Positions 8,007-15,209 of a stretch of 17,174 bases of DNA are shown piece after piece. How positions within the stretch are numbered: the stretch's first letter is position 1; each line of letters begins with the position of its first letter. This DNA comes from GCA-2861595 sp035536185 (GTDB lineage Bacteria; Actinomycetota; Acidimicrobiia; Acidimicrobiales; GCA-2861595), in contig DATLOM010000078.1 in the NCBI GenBank assembly GCA_035536185.1, positions 1 to 17,174 of the forward strand. Direction: 5' to 3'. Both the position numbers and the translations under genes were made by a program. The notes under the pieces were generated by a model. The model was not told the origin of the DNA. It saw only the letters and a program-made list of their open reading frames with translations, and ran no database searches.

Positions 8007-8050
8007 CTCAAGACGCTACCGCCGGCCGTGGGGGCGAATATCGTGCGGCG
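8007..8050. promoter_or_regulatory. Compact divergent promoter region with two leaderless-type -10 elements
   Basis: Only 44 bases separate two divergent GTG start codons. On the minus strand TAGCGT (8018-8013) is followed by six bases and then the GTG at 8006. On the plus strand TATCGT (8039-8044) is followed by six bases and then the GTG at 8051. Neither gene has a Shine-Dalgarno sequence. The -35 regions are poor and would overlap one another, so the two promoters may compete or share a regulator. Confidence 0.5.
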
Positions 8051-8923
8051 GTGTCACCTCTCCAGAAGCTGTGGGCGGCGGTGTTGGGAGGTCTGGTCCT
8101 CTGCCTGGTGGTGATCGTGGCCGGCGTTTCCTATGTGCGGGGTGGAGGCGAGACGAACCTCCGGGCCGCCCAGGGGCCTACGCCCATCTCGACGATCCCC
8201 ACGCTGGGGGATGAGCCGCCGCCGGAGGAGAAGGACCTGGTGGAGGAGACCACCACTACGACGGGCGCCACGACCACGACCTTCGCGGGATTCGTCGCCG
8301 ACACCACCACCTCGACCCCGCCCACCACGAGGCTGGGGCCGGCCGTCGACGGCTCTGGCGCCGTCCTGTCGCCCCCGGGCGCCCCCTTCACCCGGCCGCT
8401 GGCGGCCGGCGCCGCTTGTCAAGGTCTCGCCGATCCGAATGCGTCGGAGGTGCGTTGCGAGCTGTTCCGGGCCAAGGGCGGTGACCTGATCTGGCTCACC
8501 CAGTCGACCCGCGAGGGAGTGCTCGGGTCGGGGAGAGGTCGCAGCGTCTATGTCTTCGAGCGATCCGGTTCCACGTCGTGGAGGGCCGTCCTCGAGAAGG
8601 TGGACATCGGAGGGTCCCAGTTCAAGAGCATCGACGTGAGGGTCGCCGACGTGTCGGGCGACGGCAGCCAGGACGCCGCCTTCGGCTTTCGATCGAGCTC
8701 CTCCGGCCTGCTCGCGGTGGACGTGGTGGAGGGACCGGGGACGGTGACGGCGCACCGGGACGCGGCCAGCGGGTCGGCCCGCGTGTCAACCGGGCAGCTG
8801 GACGTCTGGTCCAGATCCGGGGCGTCGACCATCCATGAGGTGATACGGGTGGTATCGGGCTCCTACCGGGTGGTCAGCTCCCAGCCCGTAGCCAGCGGCG
8901 AGGTCCCGCCCAGCCACCTCTGA
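8051..8923 (+). CDS. Membrane-anchored exported protein with Thr-rich linker, unknown function
   Basis: The protein has 290 residues. One hydrophobic segment (about 8-28) with a short N-terminal cytoplasmic tail acts as signal anchor. A low-complexity Pro/Glu/Thr linker with runs such as T-T-T-T-T-G-A-T-T-T-T follows to about residue 95. The outer domain (about 110-275) has two cysteines (123 and 136, a possible disulfide) and the motif D-V-S-G-D-G-S-Q-D at 200-208. That motif resembles the calcium-binding loop of FG-GAP/VCBS or dockerin-like repeats and is followed by A-A-F-G-F as in those repeats. Only one such motif is visible, so a full propeller is unlikely. GTG 8051 is favoured by TATCGT six bases upstream. 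It ends 71 bases before dapA and is divergent from the DedA-type gene. I do not recognise the family. Confidence 0.75.
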   Translation: MSPLQKLWAAVLGGLVLCLVVIVAGVSYVRGGGETNLRAAQGPTPISTIPTLGDEPPPEEKDLVEETTTTTGATTTTFAGFVADTTTSTPPTTRLGPAVDGSGAVLSPPGAPFTRPLAAGAACQGLADPNASEVRCELFRAKGGDLIWLTQSTREGVLGSGRGRSVYVFERSGSTSWRAVLEKVDIGGSQFKSIDVRVADVSGDGSQDAAFGFRSSSSGLLAVDVVEGPGTVTAHRDAASGSARVSTGQLDVWSRSGASTIHEVIRVVSGSYRVVSSQPVASGEVPPSHL

Positions 8924-8982
8924 TCCCCATGGCCATCGCTCTGGCTGGGGGCGCCACTCGTGCCGCGGGAGAGGCCGCCCGG

Positions 8983-8994
8983 TAGCCTTCGGCC
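8983..8994 (+). promoter_or_regulatory. Putative -10 element for leaderless dapA transcript
   Basis: TAGCCT at 8983-8988 matches TANNNT and is followed by six bases (TCGGCC) and then the dapA ATG at 8995. No Shine-Dalgarno sequence lies before the ATG. The spacing is identical to that at dapB and the two divergent genes. The promoter would also serve the overlapping rnj gene. Confidence 0.45.
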
Positions 8995-9924
8995 ATGTCG
9001 CAGAACCTGCCCGGTCGCTTCGGCGCGGTGCTCACGGCCATGGTCACACCCTTTGACGCCGAGGGGCGGCTCGACCTCGACGCCGCGGCCACGGTCGCCC
9101 GGTGGCTCGTCGAAAACGGCAGTGACGGCCTCGTGGTCGCCGGCACCACCGGCGAGGCACCGGTCCTGAGCGACGCCGAGAAGGTGGACCTGTGGCGGGC
9201 GGTGGTGGAGGCGGTATCGGTACCGGTCATCGCCGGCGCCGGCAGCAACGACACCGCCCACTCGGTGGAGATCGCCCGGGCAGCCGAGCAGGCCGGGGTC
9301 ACCGGGCTGCTGGCCGTCACGCCCTACTACAACAGGCCGTCGCAGGCCGGGATCGAGGCCCACTTCCGGGCCTTCGCCGGAGCGACACCGCTGCCCGTCG
9401 TCGTCTACGACATTCCCGTTCGCACCGGTCGGAAGATCGCCCACGACACCCTCGTCCGCCTGGCCCGGGAGGTCCCCAACCTGGTGGGCGTGAAGGATGC
9501 CTCGGGGGATCCCGCAGGCTCGGCCCGTCTCCTGGCCGAAGCCCCCGACGGCTTCGAGCTCTACAGCGGTGACGACGGGCTCACCCTTCCCTTGCTGGCC
9601 ATAGGCGCCGTCGGGCTCATCGGAGTGGCCACCAACTGGGCCGGTAGCCTCCATGGCGACATGATCAGCGCCTTCGCCAAGGGTGACGTGGGCGAGGCTC
9701 GTCGTATCAACACGGCGCTGCTACCCAGCTTCGCCTTCGAGACCGGCGACGATGCTCCCAACCCCATCCCGGCCAAGGCCATGATGCGGGTCCTCGGCCT
9801 GCCCGTGGGTGAGTGCCGCCTCCCGATGGGCCAGGCGCCCGCCGGCCTGGAGGACAGGGCCCGGGTTGTGCTGGCGGATCTCGGTGCCGCAGCCCCCACA
9901 CCGCTCGCGGTTCCCCATGCCTGA
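8995..9924 (+). CDS. dapA: 4-hydroxy-tetrahydrodipicolinate synthase
   Basis: This enzyme condenses pyruvate with aspartate semialdehyde, the committed step toward diaminopimelate and lysine. The 309-residue TIM-barrel protein is a typical length. It has the G-T-T-G-E-A-P motif at 50-56 (Thr-Thr of the proton relay), V-T-P-Y-Y-N-R-P-S-Q at about 108-117 with the dimer-interface Tyr, Y-D-I-P-V-R-T-G at about 138-145 with the catalytic Tyr, and the Schiff-base Lys167 in G-V-K-D-A-S-G-D. ATG 8995 is supported by the -10-like hexamer upstream and by the normal N-terminus (F-G-A-V-L-T-A-M-V-T-P-F). Its last eight bases overlap the start of rnj, a close coupling known in actinobacteria. Within the family, N-acetylneuraminate lyase and other aldolases are similar, but the motifs and dapB nearby favour DapA. 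Confidence 0.96.
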   Translation: MSQNLPGRFGAVLTAMVTPFDAEGRLDLDAAATVARWLVENGSDGLVVAGTTGEAPVLSDAEKVDLWRAVVEAVSVPVIAGAGSNDTAHSVEIARAAEQAGVTGLLAVTPYYNRPSQAGIEAHFRAFAGATPLPVVVYDIPVRTGRKIAHDTLVRLAREVPNLVGVKDASGDPAGSARLLAEAPDGFELYSGDDGLTLPLLAIGAVGLIGVATNWAGSLHGDMISAFAKGDVGEARRINTALLPSFAFETGDDAPNPIPAKAMMRVLGLPVGECRLPMGQAPAGLEDRARVVLADLGAAAPTPLAVPHA

Positions 9925-11578
9925 GCCGGTACGGGTCACCTTTCTCGGCGGCCTGGGTGAGATCGGCCGCAACTGCGCGGCGGTCGAGCTGGGCGGGCGC
10001 ATCATGCTCCTGGACTGCGGGATCATGTTCCCCGACATCGACATGCCCGGTGTCGACCTGGTCCTCCCGGATTTCACCTGGCTCCACAAGAACGCCGACC
10101 GGGTCGAGGGTTGCATCGTCACCCACGGGCACGAGGACCACGCCGGCGGCCTGTCGTTCCTGCTCCGGGACCTGAAGTTCCCGATCTTCGGCTCGTCTCT
10201 CACCCTCGGACTGGCCCGCAACCGGATCGAGGAGGCGGGCCTGCTCAACCGGACCACTCTCATTCCCGTGGCCGACAACGAACGCCGTCAGATCGGGCCG
10301 TTCGACGTGGAGTTCATTCCCGTCACCCACTCCGTGCCCCATGGGTTCGCCACCGCCTTCCACACGCCCCAGGGCGTGATCCTGCACTCGGGCGACTTCA
10401 AGCTCGACCTCACCCCGGTGGACGGGCGCCTGACCGACCTGGCCCGCATCGGCGCCATCGCCTCGACCTCGGGCATCCGGCTGCTCCTGTCGGACTCGAC
10501 CAACGCCGAGGAGCCGGGGCACACGGCCAGCGAGTCCTCGGTGGGGCCGGTGCTCAGGGACATCTTCCGGGCCCACGCCGACAAGCGCATCATCGTCACA
10601 TGCTTCGCCAGCCACATCCACCGGATCCAGCAGGTCATCGAGGTGGCCGTGGCGTCCGGCCGCACCGTCGCCACCCTCGGCCGCTCGATGGCCAAGAACG
10701 TCGGGTTGGCCCGGGAGATGGGCCTGCTGAAGGTGGCCGACTCATCCATCGTCGACATCGACAAGATCGGCGACCACGACCCCCGCCGGGTGTGCGTGGT
10801 GTCCACCGGCTCCCAGGGCGAACCCATGTCGGCCCTGGCCCTCATGGCGGCTGGCGAGAACAAGCGCCTCAAGGTGGGTGACGGCGACGTCGTAATCCTC
10901 AGCTCCCACGCCATTCCGGGGAACGAGATGAACGTCGGCAAGGTCATCGACGGGCTGCACCGCCGCGGGGCCGAGGTCATCCACTCCGGCATTGCCGATG
11001 TCCACGTGAGCGGCCACGCCATGCAGGGCGAGCTGCAGACCTTGCTGGCCGTGGCCCGGCCCGAGCACTTCATCCCCGTGCACGGGGAGTACCGCCACCT
11101 GACCCACCACTCGCGCCTCGCCGTGCGCATGGGCGTGGCGCCCGACAAGGTGCTGCTGGCCGAGGACGGCGACGTGGTGGAGCTCACCGACGAGGGCCTC
11201 GACTTCGCCGGCGAGGTGCCCGCCAACTACCTGTACGTGGACGGCATCGTGGGCGACGTGGGCCACGGCGTGTTCCGCGACCGCCGGGTGCTGTCGGAGG
11301 AAGGGGTGGTCGTCGTGGTGCTCACCGTCGACGGCCGCACCGGCGAGGTCCTCGACGGGCCGGAGATCATCACGCGGGGCTGGGTGTACGAGCGGGAGGC
11401 CGAGGGTCTCCTGCTGGAGGCTCGCGAGGCCGTCCTCGTCAGCCTGAAGGACGTCGACGCCCAGGGCGCCACCGACATCGAGCTGCTGAAGCGCCACGTG
11501 CGCACCGCCCTGGGCCGCTTCGTCCACGAGCGCACCCGCCGGCGCCCCATGATCGTCCCCGTCGTGATGGAGGTCTGA
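9917..11578 (+). CDS. rnj: Ribonuclease J (metallo-beta-lactamase/beta-CASP RNase)
   Basis: This cytoplasmic enzyme has 5'-3' exonuclease and endonuclease activity in RNA maturation and decay. The protein has 553 residues. The metallo-beta-lactamase core holds the zinc motif H-G-H-E-D-H at 70-75, T-H-S-V-P at about 137-141, and H-S-G-D-F at about 157-161. The beta-CASP insertion carries S-D-S-T-N-A at about 192-197 and T-C-F-A-S-H-I-H-R at about 228-236. Further motifs are H-V-S-G-H-A near 363-368 and P-V-H-G-E near 387-391. ATG 9917 lies inside the end of dapA (8-base overlap) and begins M-P-E-P-V-R-V-T-F-L-G-G-L-G-E-I-G, the normal family N-terminus; the open frame further upstream is only a shadow within dapA. 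It has the usual C-terminal dimerisation region. Confidence 0.96.
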   Translation: MPEPVRVTFLGGLGEIGRNCAAVELGGRIMLLDCGIMFPDIDMPGVDLVLPDFTWLHKNADRVEGCIVTHGHEDHAGGLSFLLRDLKFPIFGSSLTLGLARNRIEEAGLLNRTTLIPVADNERRQIGPFDVEFIPVTHSVPHGFATAFHTPQGVILHSGDFKLDLTPVDGRLTDLARIGAIASTSGIRLLLSDSTNAEEPGHTASESSVGPVLRDIFRAHADKRIIVTCFASHIHRIQQVIEVAVASGRTVATLGRSMAKNVGLAREMGLLKVADSSIVDIDKIGDHDPRRVCVVSTGSQGEPMSALALMAAGENKRLKVGDGDVVILSSHAIPGNEMNVGKVIDGLHRRGAEVIHSGIADVHVSGHAMQGELQTLLAVARPEHFIPVHGEYRHLTHHSRLAVRMGVAPDKVLLAEDGDVVELTDEGLDFAGEVPANYLYVDGIVGDVGHGVFRDRRVLSEEGVVVVVLTVDGRTGEVLDGPEIITRGWVYEREAEGLLLEAREAVLVSLKDVDAQGATDIELLKRHVRTALGRFVHERTRRRPMIVPVVMEV

Positions 11579-11598
11579 CCGCCCCCCAGGTTCTCGTA

Positions 11599-11630
11599 GT
11601 GGGAAGGTGCGCTCCAGCGCCAGTTCTCAC
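11599..11630 (+). repeat. Imperfect inverted repeat downstream of rnj
   Basis: GTGGGAAGGTGCGCT (11599-11613) and AGCGCCAGTTCTCAC (11616-11630) are complementary at both ends, with a three-base mismatch in the middle and a two-base spacer. It lies 20 bases after the rnj stop in the 123-base gap before ftsK. It could be a weak, U-less transcription end or RNA-stability element for dapA-rnj, or an operator. There is no T-tract, so terminator function is unproven. Confidence 0.25.
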
Positions 11631-11687
11631 TGCGTTCTTCCACCGCGAAAAAGCGGATGAGTCGCCGGTTGGCCGCGTTGCTGTTGT

Positions 11688-11701
11688 TACTCTTGTGGTC
11701 A
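11688..11701 (+). promoter_or_regulatory. Putative extended -10 element before ftsK
   Basis: TGT directly followed by TACTCT (11685-11693) reads as an extended -10 (TGn + TANNNT). The ATG at 11702 comes eight bases later, so transcription could begin at or just before the start codon. No Shine-Dalgarno sequence is present before this ATG or before the alternative ATG at 11657. Confidence 0.3.
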
Positions 11702-14068
11702 ATGAGCAAGACCCTCGCCACGCGTCGTCCCTCGGCCACCCGTAAGCCGGCCACCCGAAAGCCGGTGAACCGGAAGCCCGCAGCCAAGAAGCGGGCCGCG
11801 CCCAACAAGCCGCTCCGCCTCAGGACCACCCTGGCTGCCCATCTCGGACGACAGGCCGACGACGTCTGGGGGCTCGTCCTCATCGTCGTGGGACTGTTGG
11901 CCGGGTTGGGCATCTACGCCGATCTCACCGGGCCCGCCGGCGGCGCGCTGCAGGCCGGTGCCGGCGCCGTCATGGGCCTCGCCCGCTTCCTCCTGCCCGT
12001 GGCCCTCTGCGGCGTCGGCATGGTGCTCGTGCAGGGACGGTCCAAGGCCGAACCGGCTCGGGCGGTCATCGGCTTCCTCCTGCTCATCGTGGCCGGTGCC
12101 GGCGCGCTGCACCTGATCGACGGGGCGCCGGCGTTCTCCGCTCCGGTGGCCGATCTACGGGGCGCCGGCGGCTACCTCGGAGTAGCAGTGGGAGCGCCCC
12201 TCCGGGCGGTCCTCGGCGTGTCCGGCGCGGCCATCGTGCTCGTGAGCCTGCTGTCGGTGGCCCTCCTGGTTCTCACCCGCACGCGGGTGCGCGATGCCGC
12301 CAACTCGGCCGGGCTCGCCTTCGGCGCCGGCCGGCGCGCCGCCCTGCCGGCGCTCCGCCGCCTGCGCGCCCTCGGTCGCCTGGACGACCTCGAGGACACC
12401 GCCGCCCGCCACCCGTCCTCCAAGCCGGCGCCGCCACCGGCCGACGCCGACGAGCCCCTGCCTGCGGTGGAGCCCGACCCCCTCCCGGAGCGGCTCGACG
12501 TCCACACGCTGGCACCGGCACCCGAGACGGTGCCGGCCGGAAGCCAGCTGTCGATCGACCTGGGACCGGCGGCCAAGGCCACGACGTGGCGTCTCCCGCC
12601 GCTGCAGCTGCTTCGCAAGGGCAGTGCCCAGGAGATCGACCACCGTGTCCTCGATGCCCGGGGGCGGACTCTCGAGGAGGCCCTGGCCGCCCACGGGGTG
12701 GAGACCCGCCTGCTGGGCAAGACCGTCGGCCCCACCGTCACCCGCTACGAGCTGGAGCTCGGCCCTGGCGTGAAGGTGGCCCGGGTGACGAGCCTGCAGA
12801 AGGACATGGCCTACGCCCTGGCCGCGCCGGACATCCGCCTGCTGGCGCCGATCCCCGGCCGTTCGGCCATCGGCGTCGAGGTGCCCAACGTCCAGCGCCA
12901 GCTGGTCTCGCTCGGCGACATCCTCGGCTCGGAGGAGGCGCACAAGGCGACCCACCCGCTGGAGGTGGCCATCGGGCGCGACATCGCCGGGCGGCCGGTG
13001 CTCGAGAGCCTGGCGTCGATGCCCCACATCCTCATCGCCGGCGCCACCGGGGCCGGCAAGTCGTCCTGCCTGAACTCGTTCCTCACCTCGATACTGATGC
13101 GGGCCACTCCCGACCAGGTGCGCATGATCCTGGTCGATCCCAAGCGGGTGGAGCTGGGCCAGTACAACGGCCTGCCTCACCTGCTGACCGCAGTGGTGGT
13201 GAACCCCCGCAAGGCGGCCAACGCCCTGTCGTGGGCCGTCCAGGAGATGGAGCGGCGCACCAACCTGCTGTCCGAGGTCGGTGTCCGGGACATCACCGGG
13301 TACAACGCCGCCTTCGACCGCGGCGAGCTGACTCCCGAGCCCATGATCGGAGCGCCGGAGGCCCCCGAACCCGAGCGCCTGCCCTTCGTCCTCGTCGTGG
13401 TCGACGAGCTCAACGACCTGATGATGGTCGCCGCCCGGGACGTGGAGGAGTCGATCTGCCGCATCGCCCAGATGGGGCGGGCCTTCGGCATCCACCTGGT
13501 CATCGCCACCCAGCGCCCGTCGGTCGACGTCATCACCGGGGTGATCAAGGCGAACATCCCGTCCCGTCTCGCCTTCGCCGTGTCGTCGCTGGCCGACAGC
13601 CGAGTCATCCTCGACCAGCAGGGCGCCGAACGCCTGGTGGGTCAAGGCGACATGCTGCTGCTCACCGCGTCGTCGAACGTGCCCCGCCGGATCCAGGGCC
13701 CGTGGGTCAGCGAGGAAGAGGTCAACAAGGTCGTGGCCCACTGGCGCCGGCAGGCCCAACCCAACTACGTCGAAGGCGTGGAGGGCGACGGCGCCGAGCC
13801 CGGGAGCGCCGGCGGGGGAATGGCCGGCGGCGACCCGGACGACGACGACATGCTGGAGGCGGCCATGGACCTCGTCGTCCGCTCGCAACTCGGCTCCACG
13901 TCGATGTTGCAACGAAAGCTGCGGGTCGGCTTCGCCCGCGCCGGCCGCCTCATGGACCTCATGGAGCAGCGCGGCGTGGTCGGTCCCTCCGAGGGCTCGA
14001 AGGCCCGGGACGTGCTGATGACCGTCGAGGAGCTGGAGGAGAGGAACAGCACCACCGCCCCCGCCTGA
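11702..14068 (+). CDS. ftsK: FtsK/SpoIIIE-type DNA translocase
   Basis: This septum-located ATPase pumps chromosomal DNA during division. Counted from ATG 11702 it has 788 residues; an in-frame ATG at 11657 would add 15 hydrophobic residues but lacks any start signal. Domains in order are: a basic tail with R-K-P repeats (1-40); about four membrane spans (54-74, 90-110, 120-138, 165-192); a Pro/Ala-rich linker to about 300; and an alpha/beta motor domain with Walker A G-A-T-G-A-G-K-S-S (447-455), V-D-P-K-R-V-E-L (478-485), Walker B L-V-V-V-D-E-L (564-570), and T-Q-R-P-S-V-D-V-I-T-G (603-613). A gamma winged-helix domain (about 716-780, with Q-R-K-L-R-V-G-F-A-R-A-G-R-L-M-D) is expected to read polar DNA motifs. 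A Gly/Asp-rich hinge precedes gamma. The residue after the Walker B D-E-L is Asn where Ala is common. Confidence 0.95.
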   Translation: MSKTLATRRPSATRKPATRKPVNRKPAAKKRAAPNKPLRLRTTLAAHLGRQADDVWGLVLIVVGLLAGLGIYADLTGPAGGALQAGAGAVMGLARFLLPVALCGVGMVLVQGRSKAEPARAVIGFLLLIVAGAGALHLIDGAPAFSAPVADLRGAGGYLGVAVGAPLRAVLGVSGAAIVLVSLLSVALLVLTRTRVRDAANSAGLAFGAGRRAALPALRRLRALGRLDDLEDTAARHPSSKPAPPPADADEPLPAVEPDPLPERLDVHTLAPAPETVPAGSQLSIDLGPAAKATTWRLPPLQLLRKGSAQEIDHRVLDARGRTLEEALAAHGVETRLLGKTVGPTVTRYELELGPGVKVARVTSLQKDMAYALAAPDIRLLAPIPGRSAIGVEVPNVQRQLVSLGDILGSEEAHKATHPLEVAIGRDIAGRPVLESLASMPHILIAGATGAGKSSCLNSFLTSILMRATPDQVRMILVDPKRVELGQYNGLPHLLTAVVVNPRKAANALSWAVQEMERRTNLLSEVGVRDITGYNAAFDRGELTPEPMIGAPEAPEPERLPFVLVVVDELNDLMMVAARDVEESICRIAQMGRAFGIHLVIATQRPSVDVITGVIKANIPSRLAFAVSSLADSRVILDQQGAERLVGQGDMLLLTASSNVPRRIQGPWVSEEEVNKVVAHWRRQAQPNYVEGVEGDGAEPGSAGGGMAGGDPDDDDMLEAAMDLVVRSQLGSTSMLQRKLRVGFARAGRLMDLMEQRGVVGPSEGSKARDVLMTVEELEERNSTTAPA

Positions 14069-14115
14069 CCCTGCTGCTCGCGCCGCCCCCTCACCCGCCG
14101 CCGCCCCTGGAGCTT

Positions 14116-14156
14116 TGTGAGCAAAAACCGTTGCTATACAACGTTTTTTGCTCACA
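14116..14156. terminator. AT-rich bidirectional hairpin terminator between ftsK and the B12-regulated genes
   Basis: The arms 14116-14133 and 14139-14156 (18 bases each, one mismatch) flank a five-base loop. The inner stem CGTTG/CAACG is preceded by an A-run and followed by TTTTTT on the plus strand. Read from the minus strand, the same stem is followed by G and then TTTTT. This is the classic shape of a bidirectional intrinsic terminator and fits its place between convergent genes, 47 bases after ftsK. The outer TGTGAGC/GCTCACA arms extend the dyad beyond what termination needs. The 122 bases from here to 14278 hold no gene that I can support. Confidence 0.75.
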
Positions 14157-14278
14157 GAATGTCGCTGCGGTCCGTGGTGGACCGCCTCCCTGCGACTCGT
14201 ACCGCCAGCTCGTCCGGCCGAAGACCTGGAGCGATGCCGGGGCCTAGGCGCCGCCACCCGCCGCCGGGAGTGAAGACG

Positions 14279-15205
14279 TCAGGTGAGCGGGTGCGGCCGG
14301 CGGCGCCGGCGGGCCCAGGCCGCCCAGCAGAGGAGGCCGGCCAGGACGCCGGCGAAGATGACGAGGCCGGCGGGGGAGCCGCCACCGTCGTTGTTCGCAG
14401 AGCGATGGCTTGCAGCCGTGGCGACGTCGGAGGCCGACGAGACCTGCTCGTTGCCGGCGTCAGGCGAGGAGGCCGGAGCTGACGGCATGGCGTCAGGTTG
14501 CGGAAGGTCGGGTCTCGACGCTCCAGCGCCGGCGGCGGACGAGGGGGATCGGGGGATGGTCACGGCCGGAGTGGGCCCACCCGCACGGGAACCCGATGGC
14601 GGGGCAGTCGTGACCGGCGATCCGGTGGAAGCAGGAGGCTGGACTGTCGCTCCTGGCGGCTGGGCCACAATCGTGCTCGTGGTGGCTGGCGCTGTCGTCG
14701 TGGTGGGGGCCGCGGCCGGCGCCGCCCCGTCGCACACCTCCTCGACCGAGACGTAGCCGGGGGAGCTGCCCCGGCTCCAGCGCCAGCCCTCGACGTCACC
14801 GTTGCCGACCTCGGTGTTGGAGGCGCCGGCGGGGGAGAGCCGGAAGCCGGAGGTGCCGGCGGGGGCACGGCTGTAGGTCCAGTAGCGGCCGTCGGGGTCG
14901 CAGGTGAGGCAGGAGTCGTCGGTCCGGCAACCCACGCCACACAGGGAGCAGACGGCCACACCCTTGCCGGCATAGGGCCGCACCGCGGCGTCCACCTCCG
15001 CCCGACGCAGCAGTTCTGCGCCCGAGATGGACTCCTCCCAGAAGCGGACACAGACCTTCTTCACCTGCTCGCCGGTTTCCACCACCAGCACAGCCCGGTT
15101 CTGTTCGGCGGCGGTGGCGGCCGCGGTGGCCGTCCTGCTGCCAATCGGGGCGGCGACGGCCGCGCAGGCGCTGACGGCAAGCCCGACCTTCAGCAGCCGG
15201 GTCAC
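14279..15205 (-). CDS. Membrane-anchored transcobalamin C-terminal (DUF4430-like) domain protein
   Basis: The protein has 308 residues and starts at GTG 15205, four bases after the upstream gene ends. Residues 1-33 form an export signal (V-S-A-C at 11-14 could alternatively be read as a lipobox). Residues 38-145 form the outer domain: I-S-G-A-E-L-L-R-R-A (60-69), a cysteine cluster C86-x2-C89-x3-C93-x5-C99-x2-C102, D-G-R-Y-W-T-Y-S (105-112), and G-A-S-N-T-E-V-G-N-G-D-V-E-G-W-R-W-S (127-144). The order 'S/G-x-x-L-L-x-x-A, then Y-W, then N-G-D-x-x-x-W' is that of the DUF4430/transcobalamin beta domain. A Pro/Thr/Ser-rich linker (161-275) leads to a C-terminal membrane span (280-298) and an Arg-rich tail, without an LPXTG motif. 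The cobalamin riboswitch two genes' length upstream supports a corrinoid role. The domain call is from motif resemblance, not an alignment. Confidence 0.65.
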   Translation of the reverse strand: MTRLLKVGLAVSACAAVAAPIGSRTATAAATAAEQNRAVLVVETGEQVKKVCVRFWEESISGAELLRRAEVDAAVRPYAGKGVAVCSLCGVGCRTDDSCLTCDPDGRYWTYSRAPAGTSGFRLSPAGASNTEVGNGDVEGWRWSRGSSPGYVSVEEVCDGAAPAAAPTTTTAPATTSTIVAQPPGATVQPPASTGSPVTTAPPSGSRAGGPTPAVTIPRSPSSAAGAGASRPDLPQPDAMPSAPASSPDAGNEQVSSASDVATAASHRSANNDGGGSPAGLVIFAGVLAGLLCWAAWARRRRRPHPLT

Positions 15206-15209
15206 CGCT

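Noticed and set aside
11657..11701. Alternative ftsK start at ATG 11657
   Set aside because: It would add a Leu-rich stretch with no ribosome-binding site or -10 hexamer at a suitable distance. ATG 11702 begins the usual basic tail. It is not fully excluded.
14167..14185. GCGGTCC/GGACCGC hairpin just beyond the AT-rich terminator
   Set aside because: The 7-bp stem is real in sequence but lacks a T-tract and lies next to a far better terminator. Such stems arise easily in GC-rich DNA.
12155..14257. Minus-strand open frame of 700 codons opposite ftsK
   Set aside because: It lies antisense to the conserved FtsK motor and gamma domains, has a His/Arg/Gly-rich composition and no motifs. It is a shadow.
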